Shown piece after piece: positions 43,585 through 55,118 of a DNA stretch of 64,000 bases (position 1 is the first letter of the stretch; every line of letters begins with the position of its first letter). The translations under genes were made by a program, and so were the position numbers. The stretch is taken from positions 179,344,888 through 179,408,887 of the forward strand of contig OY986438.1 in assembly GCA_963920525.1 (NCBI GenBank), given 5' to 3'. The stretch is from Dichetophora obliterata. Taxonomy: Eukaryota > Arthropoda > Insecta > Diptera > Sciomyzidae. The notes beneath the pieces are model-generated. The model searched no databases and was not told the origin of the DNA. It was given only the letters and a program-made list of their open reading frames with translations.

Positions 43585-44479
43585 GGCTCCGCGCAAAATG
43601 GCCCCAGAAAAAATGGCCCCAAAATGAAAAATGAAAAAAGGCCCCAAATTTTATATTAAATACAACACGAAAAGTTTAGGGATATTTCCTTTTTTGGGGG
43701 GGGGGGGGGAGGGCATTTTTCCTTTTTTGGTGTGGGGCTATTTTTCATAATGAAATCAGACACCAAATTTTTAATTTTTATTGTGGTCATTTTTTCTTTT
43801 TTTTAATTTGAAGATTCTCTTAAAATTTGTTATGTTTAGCGGAATTTTTAACGGTATTTATTTGTTTATGTAATTCTACATTATAAAAACTAGAAAAAAA
43901 GAAGTGGTCGATTGTGAGTGTTAAGCAAGCAAGCCTCAGTTGATCAGTGCATTATGAAAAAATGATTTTCCCTTGTACGAAATGTGGTTTTTAACATTCC
44001 GTATAACGGCAAACCATTTTATAAAAATATGAAAAACCTAGGAAAATTGTCATAAATGCACAATATGCAGTCAAAATAAAAAAAGAAACCTCTTTCATAT
44101 ATGATTCCAGAATGATATGTACTCCAAAAACTTACTTTAACTTAACTTACTTTATACTTAAAGATATACATTAAATGTATATGAGTTACTGAGGTCACCA
44201 TCAGTATAATATTTATTTATTCAAGTTGTCGGACTCAAGGTCTTATTGAGAGCACGACCTTGAGCACGACAACTTGAATAAATTAAATGTATATGTTTAA
44301 TATTTTTCCTCATAAAAATAAATTCCTCAATAAAATTTTGTCGGAAAGCATTTGGAGTCTTTTTTCATTTCAGCCAAATTTCATTTTATGTTGTTGGACA
44401 ATATTTCATAGTTGAAAAATACCCCAAATTTGGGGCCTTTTTTAATTTTTTTATTTTGGGGCCATTTTGCGCAGAGCCA
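43585..44479. mobile_element. hAT-like MITE with GGCCCC motifs, ~895 bp
   Basis: Ends GGCTCCGCGCAAAATGGCCC and TGGCTCTGCGCAAAATGGCC (reverse). An 8-bp duplication TTTTAATC at 43,577-43,584 and 44,480-44,487. Contains a run of 14 G at 43,696-43,709 and no coding region. Confidence 0.87.
44217..44283. repeat. Hairpin inside the hAT-like MITE
   Basis: Arms TTTATTCAAGTTGTCGGACT... and its inverse, about 28 bp each with two mismatches, loop of about 13 bases. Confidence 0.8.
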
Positions 44480-44968
44480 TTTTAATCAAGTTAGAAATTG
44501 CCCTACGGTTAAAAACGATTTTTGATGATAATAATAATGAATAATTTTTGTATCAAATAAATTGCAATGAGCTTCAAATTTAGAAACAAAAATCTTTACA
44601 GATCAGTGTATATGGTTATTTTACTATCCTGTGTAAAAAATTGTCTTATTTATAGATGAAGGTGCATTTTAATTCTTTATTTTCATTGAATATATAAAAT
44701 ATTTAAAATTATCTCTTTGTTTAAGTTATTATAAGCTTATAATTTCATATCGAACATGTAAAATAAAAAGTAATATTTAAACCATCATACAGTCATTTTT
44801 ATTGCTTTCCTGCATAAAATTGCATATATGCAATGCTGCGTAACTTCGTTCCTATGCATTGCAGAGCATCCAAATTTTCTTATACATTCTCTAAGCCACT
44901 CCAATAACAAATAATAAAACAAAAAAATTTTATGCACAGGGAGAAAAAGTCATGTAACGAAGGGTTAA

Positions 44969-47100
44969 ATAATAAAGATTGTTAGTATTTATTTTTTATA
45001 AGTAAAAATCTCTTAAGACGCAGTCTGTTTCTACGTGTTTTTCTCGAAACAACACTTTTTGACCTCGTTGATGTTATTACGAAAAACTATTCAACCGATC
45101 GGATTAAAATTTTTAATAATATTATTGTACATATGTGCATGTAGTACAATTATATATATTCACTAATATTTAAACTATTTTTGATACGACCTAACATAAA
45201 AATAAAGGTTAAAAAATATGCGAAACTTTGCCATTTTTTCGTTTTTGCCCAAATATGGAATGAGTGTGTCAATATAACTTAAAACCTTAAATAAAAGTTC
45301 AAAAAAGTTCATAAAAAACACTAAAAATAGTCCAAATTTTTGACCACTTTAAGGAATAAAATGATCCATTTTAACAAAAAAATTAAAGCAAATATTATTT
45401 CAATTAGTATAATTTAGTACAAATATTAAATGTGCAGCTTTTTGAAAATAGCAATCTGCTTAAAAATAAAAATTTATATATAGTTTCAATAATACTAGTT
45501 TCAATAAAGTCAGTTTACGTAGTACTAGCATACAACTGGTTTCAAAAAGATTAAACCAAAACGAATACTAGCATGCAACTAGTATGAAAACTACTAGAAT
45601 TGAACTAGCTAAATAAAATTAATATGAAACTGGTCAATATTAAACTCATTACAAATATACTAGCACAAAGGTGGCTTAAATCAAAGTAAAAGTAAAGTGA
45701 AAAGCCTAGTTTTATTTATACTAGTATTTTACTGGCTTAAAAGTTAATACTATCACAACTAGTTCAAATTATGCCAGTAAAAATACTACCTCAAGTCATA
45801 TCGAGAATAGGACATTGGTCTTTTCCTATGACATCAACACAGGAAAATAACCAATTTGTGCAATGTAAAAAGCATTTGAGCTGAAATTTGTGCTGGGTTA
45901 CGTACTTCAAATAAATAATAAAAATTTGATCCATTTTAAAATTTTATAAAGATATGTTTAATTACAAATTGATGTGTTTCTATTGTGATCTGCATTACCG
46001 CCAGTAGCTTTGTTTCTTTTGATTATTCAATATATCTCATATGTTTGTTATCGAATTTTATATAATAGAAAGAGATAATTTTTCACTTCCGGGCCACGTC
46101 AAGAAAAATCTCTCTTTTCTAATCAAGCTGAAGTTGAAGCAAGACGTTTTGGTTAATTAAACTACAAAAATTATCTATTTTTGCTTTAGTACTTTTTACA
46201 TCATTGGTAAGATTAATTAGAATTTATCTAAACTCTAATTTTCCAGTTAAATTAGCATTCAGTGGTTTAGATTAATTGGAAAAAGAAGCAAACATCTACT
46301 GGACCATTTTGGCTAGTTTAAGCAACAATATAAAGCAGAGGTCTGCAAGAAAATATCTGGAGATTTCAATTATACTAAAAACAATTAAAATAAATCATAT
46401 AAAAAGTATTTATTAATCCTGTAAACGACAAAAACAATCGAGGAAAAAGCACAGCTAGTAGAGCGGCCGAAAGTGGTCGCTCACAAGGGTTAAATCGAAG
46501 CTGGATGTTTAGAGTTAATTTCTAAGGAGACAATGGATAAGAACAAGTTATTCTAAAACTAAAAACAAAAAAAGAAAAACAAAATATATATATAATTTAA
46601 AATTTTTAAGAGAGTATATAGAAAAAATAGAGGTTATTCATAAACTCGAACCACGTGGAGGTAATAGAAATGTCAGAAGGGAGAGAATTTTAGTTTCGAC
46701 TTCTAACTCAGACAGATCGGACGACGTGTAGTGATAAATAAAAAAGAGAAATACATAAAAAAAAATAAAACGATTAAAGAAAAATTTTCATATTTTAAGG
46801 TTAGAATATGTGCAGAAGAAAAAAAAGGCTAAAGAAAAGAAACAAACTTAAAATTTAATATTTTAAGATATGTAAATTTAATCTAGTTCAAAAGAAAAGA
46901 ATACATATATATGTAAGATGGCAGTGCAAGATTTTAGTAAAAGTGGGTTAAGAAACAAGTAAGCAAGACAGAGATAGATATAGTGTAATGGTAGAAAAAA
47001 AAGTAATTAATTAAAAGAAATAAATATGGAGGTTGGAAAGTGATATTAATAAAAGAGAGAGAAAAGAAGCTGAGAAAAGAAAACAACTTACATTACTATT
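44969..47100. other. Spacer; ACTAG-rich stretch at 45,485-45,790
   Basis: The word ACTAG(T/C) or its complement occurs more than ten times in 300 bp, as in subterminal motifs of some DNA elements, but no ends were found. 46,440-47,090 is purine-rich with no gene. Confidence 0.5.
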
Positions 47101-47113
47101 TAGCAACAATTGA

Positions 47114-47430
47114 ATAGAGGAGCACAACCGACTTTCGTTGATGCGAGGCGAGCGGAAGTGATTGATGTAACTCTCATCTGCAGGAAGATTCTGAACAGAA
47201 TAAAAAATTGGAGGGTCGTGGATAGGCTAACCATGTCGGACCACAGATCCATACAGTTTGAATTCAAGTACGGAATCCGACGCCAGCGGAATAGCAGGAA
47301 GGTCAGGATTCCCAAGAAAACAGATCCTGTGAAATATAAGGCGAAGTTGAGGGAAACACTGACCCAAAAAGCGATAAAAGTACAGTACAGGGAATACGGT
47401 GGAAGTAGAAAGTCATGTCAAACACCTTAG
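47114..47430 (+). CDS. LOA-like ORF2: endonuclease C-terminal end
   Basis: Reads NRGAQPTFVDARRAEVIDVT...NWRVVDRLTMSDHRSIQFEF; SDH is the catalytic motif near the end of the apurinic-type endonuclease. It ends near 47,430 in a different frame from the RT; the two overlap, and the region that normally links them looks shortened, so a small deletion with frameshift near 47,405 is likely. No true start codon: this is the truncation point. Confidence 0.85.
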
Positions 47431-49766
47431 CTCGGAAAAGGGAACTGGTGTTTGGCACGGAACTGAAATACCTCATACGACAACGGAAAAGGCAGTCGTG
47501 GAGAGACTTCTGTTCTGGGATGGAAACTATATCAGAAGCATGTAGGCTTCAGAAAATGGTTTCAAAAGACCCATTCTCCAAAGTGGGACTGATCCGAAAG
47601 AAGGATGGAACCATGGCAGAGAACCTAGAGGAGTCCATGGAAGTTCTGATGGAGGTGCACTTTCCTGGAAGTTTTAAGTCTGATGACCCGTGGACACCCT
47701 TGAAGAAAGGAATGCACAGGGTTGACAGGCTGGAAGCCGAAAGGATGATCACTATGGACGGGGTGAGGAGTGCTATACGCTCATTTGCTGCGTACAAAAC
47801 ATCAGGGATGGACGGTATATTCCCTGCTATGATGCAGTGGGGGGAAGATCTCATTGCACCTAGGCTGTGGGGTATATTCGTTACTTGCCTAGCGACTGGG
47901 TATGTTCCGAGAGTCTGGAGAGAGGCGAAAGTTGTCTTTCTTCTGAAGCCTGGAAAAAAAGATTATGCGGAGGCGAAGTCCTTCAGACCGATCAGCCTAA
48001 CATCTTTTCTCTTGAAAACGATGGAAAGAGTGATGGTTGACTGTCTTGAGAGCACCTCGCTGATGCAAAATCCTCTGAGTAGATGCCAACATGCATATAG
48101 AGCAGGTAGGTCTACGGAGAGTGCTCTTCATGAATTGGTAAGAGTGACTGAAAAGAAGGTATTTTCAGGAGGCATTGCGATGGCCACATTTATGGACATC
48201 GAGGGTGCTTTCGACAAAATATGCTTTGGAAGGCTGCGGCAAGCCCTGACAGAACGCAATGTAAGCCCAATGATAGCAAATTGGGTGGACAATATGCTCA
48301 AACACAGGGCTGTCAACATGCTGAATGGAAGAGTAGAGACTAGAGGTAGAGTAAGTAGAGGATGTCCCCAGGGCGGGGTGTTATCGCCAACCCTGTGGAA
48401 AATAACTGTGGACTCACTACTGGTTAGACTGGATGAATCGGGCATACACACGATAGGGTATGCAGATGACATTGCGTTGGTGGTCCGCGGCAAGTTCATT
48501 GACACCATCTCTGACATCATGAAGGGAGCACTCCGAATGGTGGAGGAGTGGTGTCGAGAACAAGGCCTTACCGTAAACGCAGGCAAGTCAGACAATATTC
48601 TCTTTACTAGAAAGAGGGTAGGCCTGAGTATAGAACCACTCAGACTTTTTGGAGCTGAAATCAACATGTCCACGAAAGTTAAATATCTAGGGGTAACCCT
48701 TGATAGCAAACTGAACTGGAACGAGCATGTAGAAGATAGGATTCAAAGAGCCAAGAGGGTTCTGTTCCAGTGCAGACGCGTTTGTGGTCTCAAATGGGGG
48801 CTAAACCCAGAGGCTATGAAATGGGTTTACACTATGATGGTTAGACCTGTCATCACGTACGCTTCGGTGATTTGGTGGACAAAAGTCAGCCAGAAAACCA
48901 TTAAGAAGAGACTGGACAGAGTCCAACGGCTGGCGTGTGTTGGAATAACAGGTGCAATACGCACCACTCCAACAAGCGCAATGGAGGTTCTGTTAGGTAT
49001 GCTGCCGTTGGATTTAGAAATAAAGAAAACAGCGACGCTGTCAGCCCTCAGGATGTTGCGAAATGCTACGTGGCATGGGGCAACGGCCCTGCATGGTCAT
49101 ATTCGCATCCTTGATATTGTACAAAGAGATGTCAGGGAGGCGTTTATGCCTATGGATGGAAGGCAGAGAGTAAAAATAACAGAAAAATGTTATAAAACTC
49201 TTATAACGGATGGAGCCGTTTGTGAAGAAATCGCTGGTAGCGATATCAGTATATTCACAGACGGCTCTCTGATGAATGGTCGGGCCGGGGCAGGCGTGTA
49301 CTCAAAAGAGTTATGCCTATCCTGTGTACTGAGGTTGGGGAGGTTTGTGTCTGTATACCAGGCAGAAATGTTTGGCGTAGTGCATGCGCTGGACCACCTG
49401 ATAGATGGCCGGATCAGTGGCAAGAAAATTGTCATCGCTCTCGACAATCAGTCTGTGATTAGGTGTATGCAACGGACAGACATCACTTCCAGGTTGGCCA
49501 TAGAATGTCTTACAAAACTCAATAGGTGCGCCCAGACGAATGAGCTCACACTTATGTGGGTGAGAGGACACTCTGGCATAGAACAGAATGAAAAAGCTGA
49601 TTCTTTAGCAAGAGCAGGATCAGCAGAAGAATTCAGAATCAGAATCAGCAAAAGTTATCCGATACAATCGAAGGACTTTAAGCTGGCTTACTGCACTGGT
49701 CACAGGACACGGTCCCTTCATGTACCATCTCGGGAAGATGACTCTGACCGAGGACGATGCGTGTAG
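47415..49766 (+). CDS. LOA-like ORF2: reverse transcriptase and RNase H
   Basis: 783 open codons. Linker SWRDFCSGMETISEACRL (28-45), then RT motifs: KTSGMDGI (128-135), AKVVFLLKPG (171-180), FRPISLT (190-196), FMDIEGAFD (catalytic D261), RGCPQGGVLSP (315-325), YADD (349-352), KYLGVTLD (423-430). RNase H: FTDGS (D616), QAEMFG (E651), ALDNQS (D677) and GHSGIEQNEKAD (D729), so all four catalytic acids are there. Copies RNA at the nicked target. Base use is more GC-rich than the surroundings, in line with a younger insertion. The frame breaks near 49,690, before the zinc knuckle. Confidence 0.93.
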   Translation: MSNTLARKRELVFGTELKYLIRQRKRQSWRDFCSGMETISEACRLQKMVSKDPFSKVGLIRKKDGTMAENLEESMEVLMEVHFPGSFKSDDPWTPLKKGMHRVDRLEAERMITMDGVRSAIRSFAAYKTSGMDGIFPAMMQWGEDLIAPRLWGIFVTCLATGYVPRVWREAKVVFLLKPGKKDYAEAKSFRPISLTSFLLKTMERVMVDCLESTSLMQNPLSRCQHAYRAGRSTESALHELVRVTEKKVFSGGIAMATFMDIEGAFDKICFGRLRQALTERNVSPMIANWVDNMLKHRAVNMLNGRVETRGRVSRGCPQGGVLSPTLWKITVDSLLVRLDESGIHTIGYADDIALVVRGKFIDTISDIMKGALRMVEEWCREQGLTVNAGKSDNILFTRKRVGLSIEPLRLFGAEINMSTKVKYLGVTLDSKLNWNEHVEDRIQRAKRVLFQCRRVCGLKWGLNPEAMKWVYTMMVRPVITYASVIWWTKVSQKTIKKRLDRVQRLACVGITGAIRTTPTSAMEVLLGMLPLDLEIKKTATLSALRMLRNATWHGATALHGHIRILDIVQRDVREAFMPMDGRQRVKITEKCYKTLITDGAVCEEIAGSDISIFTDGSLMNGRAGAGVYSKELCLSCVLRLGRFVSVYQAEMFGVVHALDHLIDGRISGKKIVIALDNQSVIRCMQRTDITSRLAIECLTKLNRCAQTNELTLMWVRGHSGIEQNEKADSLARAGSAEEFRIRISKSYPIQSKDFKLAYCTGHRTRSLHVPSREDDSDRGRCV

Positions 49767-49965
49767 GTTATGCCTAGAGGAGCCGGAAACAGCAGCACAC
49801 ATTCTGTGCCAGTGTCCGGCGCTGGGAAGCATAAGATTGACCACTCTGGGACGCCCATTTATTGGCAAAGCCGAGATTGGTCAACTAACCTATAAGGATA
49901 TGCTTGAGGTGATAAAGGATGTTTACACGAGGAGCATGCTCACGTACGAGTACTCCGAGCAGTAG
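49690..49965 (+). CDS. LOA-like ORF2: C-terminal zinc knuckle
   Basis: Continues the protein in a shifted frame: GHGPFMYHLGKM, then CRLCLEEPETAAHILCQCPAL, the C-x2-C-x8-H-x3-C type knuckle that ends these ORF2 proteins. Stop at 49,963-49,965. A single indel near 49,690 separates it from the RNase H frame. Confidence 0.85.
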   Translation, partial: TALVTGHGPFMYHLGKMTLTEDDACRLCLEEPETAAHILCQCPALGSIRLTTLGRPFIGKAEIGQLTYKDMLEVIKDVYTRSMLTYEYSEQ

Positions 49966-50049
49966 TACCCTTTGTCCAATGGAGGACGAAAACGGACCCA
50001 CTGTGGTCTGCTTCGGCAAATCGCCAACTTATTATATATAGCAACAATT

Positions 50050-53000
50050 AGGTAGAGCGCAAAACTAAATTGTACCATAAATTAGCATCAGACCATCGTT
50101 GGAAGGTTTTCGGCGAGATCCTGTATATGTTAGTGAGTACAAATATACATTTTTCTTGTTGTTAAACATAAGTATGTGTAAACATTAGTTTGCTCTCAAC
50201 CTTTTTAAGACTTAGATATAATTGGGACAGGTTGGAAACAAACTATATACTAGACTTGAGAGTTCAATGAACTTTACAGAATGATCAGCTATTTGAGAAA
50301 AAGAATTATTTCAAAGAAATGTACACAGTATACAAAATTTGTACAGTGGGGTAAAAGTAAAAAAATTTCTTATCAGAAAATTAAAATATTTTTTTGTAAA
50401 AAAAAAAAACAAATTTTTTCTAGAGTCTTACACTGCTTGTAATATTTTATTAAAAAAAAAAAACAACATAAAATGGCACTCCTTATTAATTAGACCTTTT
50501 AATATTTTTACACTTGCACTATTACAATAAAAATAATATTTATAATTTTGAGATTTAATATTTCTGCCATGAATTTGCATATTCTTTATACCGTTATAAA
50601 TATATGTTTATTCTATTTTTGAATAAAAATTATAATGAATTGGTAAATTTCGAATAATGATTTGAAATTTAGTGGTTTGATAATGCTAATTGGGACTTCT
50701 AATTACGTCTGGAAGTCATGAAGGGCGGGAATAGAACGGCCGTAAAAATGTTCGCGCAGTTTTGTTTGGTATTATGTTCAGATTTATGTGGTAGTCGCTT
50801 GTAAGTTTGTCTATGGTTATGTCTGTCTGGCGACGTTTGATTTTATTTAAAATTTGATTATTGACTTAAATTTTTTTTTTTTGTGTGCATAAAACAAATA
50901 TTTTTGTTATCTTTTTGAATTGCGTGCAAGTGTTCGTTGATCTCTAGCTACTTTTTATCATCGAACCCTCGAAACTTAAGCTCCGGGACAAGCCAGATGC
51001 ACACGGGGTAGCTAGAGGATTTCTTCTCTTTCAAGATCTCCTTGTTGGATTTGGATTATTTAAAAACATCATAAGCGAACTTTGGCGTGCTCGTAGTTTT
51101 AACAAAAATGTTCTAATACGTATACAAAAATGTATAATACGTAACAACTAATACGTATTTTTCACTGTCTTAACAGTACTGTCTCGTGTAACCTCCGTGT
51201 AAAAGTGACAAAATAATTATGGATTTTTTTTAGGATTTGTTATCAAGATTTCTACATGAATCGCACGCAATCAGCAACTTGTTCCAACCAGCAATTTTGT
51301 TGAATATTGGTCACATCTAGTCAAAAGCATTTTCTGCTCTTTTGCAATAATTTCGAGAAGTACTTTGAAAATTGCAGTGTTGTAGTATTTTTTTTTTTTC
51401 TTTTTGGTTTGTTTTCTTCATTTACCAGAAACAGCAAAAACAAAGGATTTGTATGAAATCCTTTGCTAAGTGTTTGAATGTGTAATTATTATTATAAGCA
51501 CTGCTGTAGAGGAGAATGTGTGTTTGTGTGTATGTGCATGTGTGTCGTCATTGAATGCATAAAAACCACAACAATTATTTGGCATTTTGCGAAATTTTCT
51601 GAATTCTGCAGACATTTACAAACAAGTGCAACAGAAGCAACTACAACAACAGCAACAATAAATGCTGCGCATATCCTTGAATTGCTCTCACAACTAAAAA
51701 TTAATTATTAAAATCCTTTGAGCAAAATTTTGGCAAACCACATGAACTATTAAAACTGGCATTAAATGAGAAGCTATTACAATTTCTGTACACAATGCAT
51801 GAGCATCAGAAAATTGTGGATAAAATTGTGTGATTCATTCCAAGGATTGGTTTCTCAAAAATTTTGATGGTCGTTTTTGTTATATTTGACTAAAGACTAG
51901 TGGCATTTTTTTCACCGCGCTCATTTTAATACTCACACAAGTATTAAAACGTGACTCACGCACACAAACTAGAACTGAGCCAAAGTGTTAAATCCGTTCT
52001 TCGAAGTGTAAGACTTTGTGTGTACTTTGTCATAAATAAATAAAACAAGTCATAACCTTTTGCTATGCTAACAAGCAGAGAATCCTTTTTCTTGTTCTTA
52101 TCTTTTCGTTTGGCCTTTTAACAGCGATAAGAGAAAAATAAAAAAATGCGCACGAAAACAACGATTACCCAAGATATGGTAAATAGTAAAATAACCACAA
52201 GTAAAGAGAAAAAACAACATAAAATAAAAAGGCAACCACCAACCAACCACTTTTGAAATTTTTGCTTATCGCAACGCATATCAGGAGTATAGCCAACACT
52301 TTCGTAGCAATAAAATTCAAATTGCCTGCAAATGGCGCAAATGTTGCTTTACAGTTATGTGAAGCACTTGCCACAGTGACAGCGGAATGGCGGCGTCAAA
52401 CCTCAACAAATGCGGCCATCAAATTTTATGAGGCTCCTCCACCGAATGGCAAAACAACACCAAACAAGCAAGCAAGCAAGCAAGCAAACAAACAAATAAG
52501 CAGACAGATAGACAAACGGCAATTGCCAGCGGCCAAATTGGTTAGCGTGAAATTGGCATTTAGAAAATTTTGTGGCATATATTTTTGCAATATAAAGTTT
52601 GTACTTATAAACAAATTTAGTAGAAACAACTTGTAAGAAATTAAATGGTGGATGAGAATTTTTCAGATGTTCCAATTTTATGTTATAACCAGCAGGGTGG
52701 ATCAGCATTATTACAAATATAAAGTCATGTTATTCAAACAATATGGTTATGTTAGAAATTCTAAGATACATATATATATACTAAATGTTCACATTTAAGT
52801 TATATTTTTCTACAGGCGAAAGTTATAGTATGATCTGCATAAGTAAAATTTGTTCTAATGAGTATCGAGTTTTTTAGCTAAAAGATACTAAATTTTCAAG
52901 GGCTTATTAAGGGCTTATTAATCCATTTCCAGGGAAAAAATTTTTTTAACTGGAAGATTCCACAGACGAATCTTGTATATACCTTTTATGGAAACTCTTT

Positions 53001-54320
53001 TCGTATTATTTTTTTTTATTTTTCGGGACCGATTTCTGACACTGCTATTAGCCGGATTTGCAAGAGCCATTCAATAAGATTTTTCCCTTTTTGAAGCCTC
53101 AGATTGGTGCATTTATATTAGAGACATCATATGGCCATAATATTTATTTGATGCTTTTCAAAGTGTTTAAATTTCAGCGTAGTTGTATGTCTGTTATTAT
53201 TTTGAAACATTATTCTTTATATATCAATAATATTATTTGGTTTATATACAGTTTAAAAACCAATGTATGGCGTTATTGTGCCTTTTTAATGTGCTTTCAA
53301 GTATAAAAATGAAAGCTAAACCTTTCTTCAAAGATTATTCCTAGATAAATGACTAGGGTTATGGTTATTATGTTCTGTATCCTGCATTGTATTAAGCTGG
53401 ATGCCTATGCAAGCAACGATTTTTAACCATTTTAGAGTATATTAAATTTTTTATTTGGATGAATTGCATAAACTTTTTGGTACCTTGTTTTTTTTTTTTT
53501 TTTTGTTTTGTTTATATATTGTGATTGCCTACCTTCCTTAGATATAGTATCTAATGGAAGGCTTTATTTAAAGGAATTGTATGAAGGGCATTTGAACTAA
53601 AAAAAAAGGGAGATAGTGTAATAAAATAAATTTATATAAAAAGAAAACAAACATATAAGCTTTTATAAGGCAATTTATACAGTGTTTATGATGTAGATAA
53701 GACGTTCTACTTTGAATGTGGTTTTGTTTCTACTAATTTCTTTAAGGTTCCAAAGCCGTGTATCGCATACAAATAATTATCCCATTAGACTTATACATGA
53801 ATATCTAGGTAGCACTAGCAATAATGTTCTGCGTAAGTGAAGAAACTGCAATGTATTTAAAAGGCAATCAGGCTATTCTATATTAAGTCATTAGTTTATG
53901 CCGACAAACTAGCAACTCTTGCCACCAATAACGCCATACGGGCAGATTTATTGGAAAAAGTAGTGAAATATTGAACTGATCGAATGAAATTAACTAACTC
54001 GTAGCTGCGGCAAACATATGCCGGAAATCATATTAAAAAAATTAATTCCATGAAATTATCCACCAGAAATAATATGTCAGAATAAAAAATGCATTCCAAC
54101 AATATTTCTGTCTTGTATTATTATTTAAAGTTGCAGGTAAAACACACCCTTATATACTTTCCCAATTAACTCGCAATAAGTCTTGTTGAAGTGCTGCAAG
54201 GTTGATATTTTTGAAATCTCTATATTGTATTGAACTTTTTTCATTGCAGCTTGAAAGATTATATGTTAAGAAAAGTAAATCATGCTTTTAAAAGCGAGGT
54301 GCTGAAATATATTTATAAAT
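50050..54320. other. Spacer, no gene seen
   Basis: Low-complexity AT-rich DNA. CTCTAGCTAC (50,940) and GTAGCTAGAG (51,009) form a small dyad. 52,460-52,500 is an AAGC/AAAC tetranucleotide run. 52,250-52,640 is less AT-rich with an unsupported 127-codon frame. No exon or element end identified. Confidence 0.5.
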
Positions 54321-54477
54321 ATATTTGTATGTAAATATTAGTAATAACTGCCTTCATTCTACGAATTTTATTCATAGTTCTCAGCCACGAATAGGATTCG
54401 TAAAATCGACGTATATTAGTACATATTACGAATATATTATTCGTATTCCTAAAAAAACAAATGTATTAAAAAAAAAT

Positions 54478-54551
54478 TCTGTCTGAACTGGGGTTTGAAC
54501 CTTGGCTCTTAAGCTTACGGGCCACGTAATCTACCACTAGGCTACAGTCAG
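54478..54551 (-). repeat. SINE head (tRNA-like)
   Basis: Minus strand: A box TAGCCTAGTGG and B box GGTTCAAACCCC with the same spacing and CCGTAAGCTTAAGAG linker as the SINE at 20,553. Only the tRNA-like head is left, lying inside the long-TIR element. Confidence 0.8.
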
Positions 54552-54812
54552 TTTACAATCATACGGTTCCTTATGTTTTGTAGATGTTCGACAAACAAGG
54601 CTGAACGATTTCGGTTTTAAATTTTTTAAACTCTACTAATATTTAGTACAATTCTACTATTAATTCCTACGGTCAGCCTACGAATGAATTGTTTCTACTA
54701 ATATTATTTTTCATTCGTAAATAAGGGTGGTTAAATTTTAAGGGCCGATGTTGATAATAATGTCATAATTGAGGTTCTATGCCGTTAATGTGCCAAAAGA
54801 GCCATTGCTTCG

Positions 54813-55115
54813 TTAGCTGTGGGGCAAGGCACCGTCCTGTTGAAACCACATATCGTCCGCACCCATATCTTCCAATTTGGGCCATAAAAAGTTCGTTATC
54901 ATCTTACGATAGCAAACACCATTCACAGTAACTGCCTGACCTACCTCATTTTGGAAAAAATACGGCCCGATGATGCCGCCAGCCCATAAACCGCACCAAA
55001 CAGTCACTCTTTGTGGGTGCATTGGTTTTTCGACAATCACTCTTGGATTATCGTTCGCCCAAATACGGCAATTCTGCTTATTCACAAATCCACTCAGGTG
55101 AAAATGTGCCTCATC
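54813..55115 (-). pseudogene. Mariner transposase, C-terminal half relic
   Basis: Reads SDEAHFHLSGFVNKQNCRIW (split at its 5' side by the insertion), KPMHPQRVTVWCGLW, GPYFFQNEVGQAVTVNG and MWFQQDGALPHS, i.e. the first and second catalytic Asp regions. It stops right after the second; the third Asp is deleted. The sequence is close in kind to the transposase at 40,924-41,625 but is a different family. Confidence 0.85.
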
Positions 55116-55118
55116 ACT

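Larger units (their letters stand above)
38903..44964 (+). mobile_element. piggyBac element carrying several insertions
   Basis: TTAA at 38,899-38,902 and 44,965-44,968. The ends CCCTTCGTTGCATG and CCCTTCGTTACATG (reverse) start with CCC as expected. Subterminal inverted words (TGCACATATGCA and the like) occur near both ends. The transposase relic runs on the plus strand in pieces separated by at least three later elements. Without them the element is near 2.2-2.5 kb, a normal piggyBac size. Confidence 0.9.
47112..50038 (+). mobile_element. LOA-like non-LTR retrotransposon, 5'-truncated
   Basis: Flanked by a perfect 11-bp duplication TAGCAACAATT (47,101-47,111 and 50,039-50,049). The copy starts in the endonuclease domain and runs to the 3' end of ORF2 plus a 70-bp 3' tail ending in TTATTATATA. 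Truncation at the 5' end is the normal outcome of incomplete target-primed reverse transcription. The RNase H after the RT points to the LOA/I side of the R1-jockey group. Confidence 0.92.

Noticed and set aside
46450..46500. tRNA-like GAGCGGCCGAAAGTGGTCGC hairpin
   Set aside because: No B box and no cloverleaf; only a simple dyad.
52250..52640. 127-codon plus-strand frame in a less AT-rich stretch
   Set aside because: Rich in tetranucleotide repeats (AAGC/AAAC), open frames on both strands, no domain.
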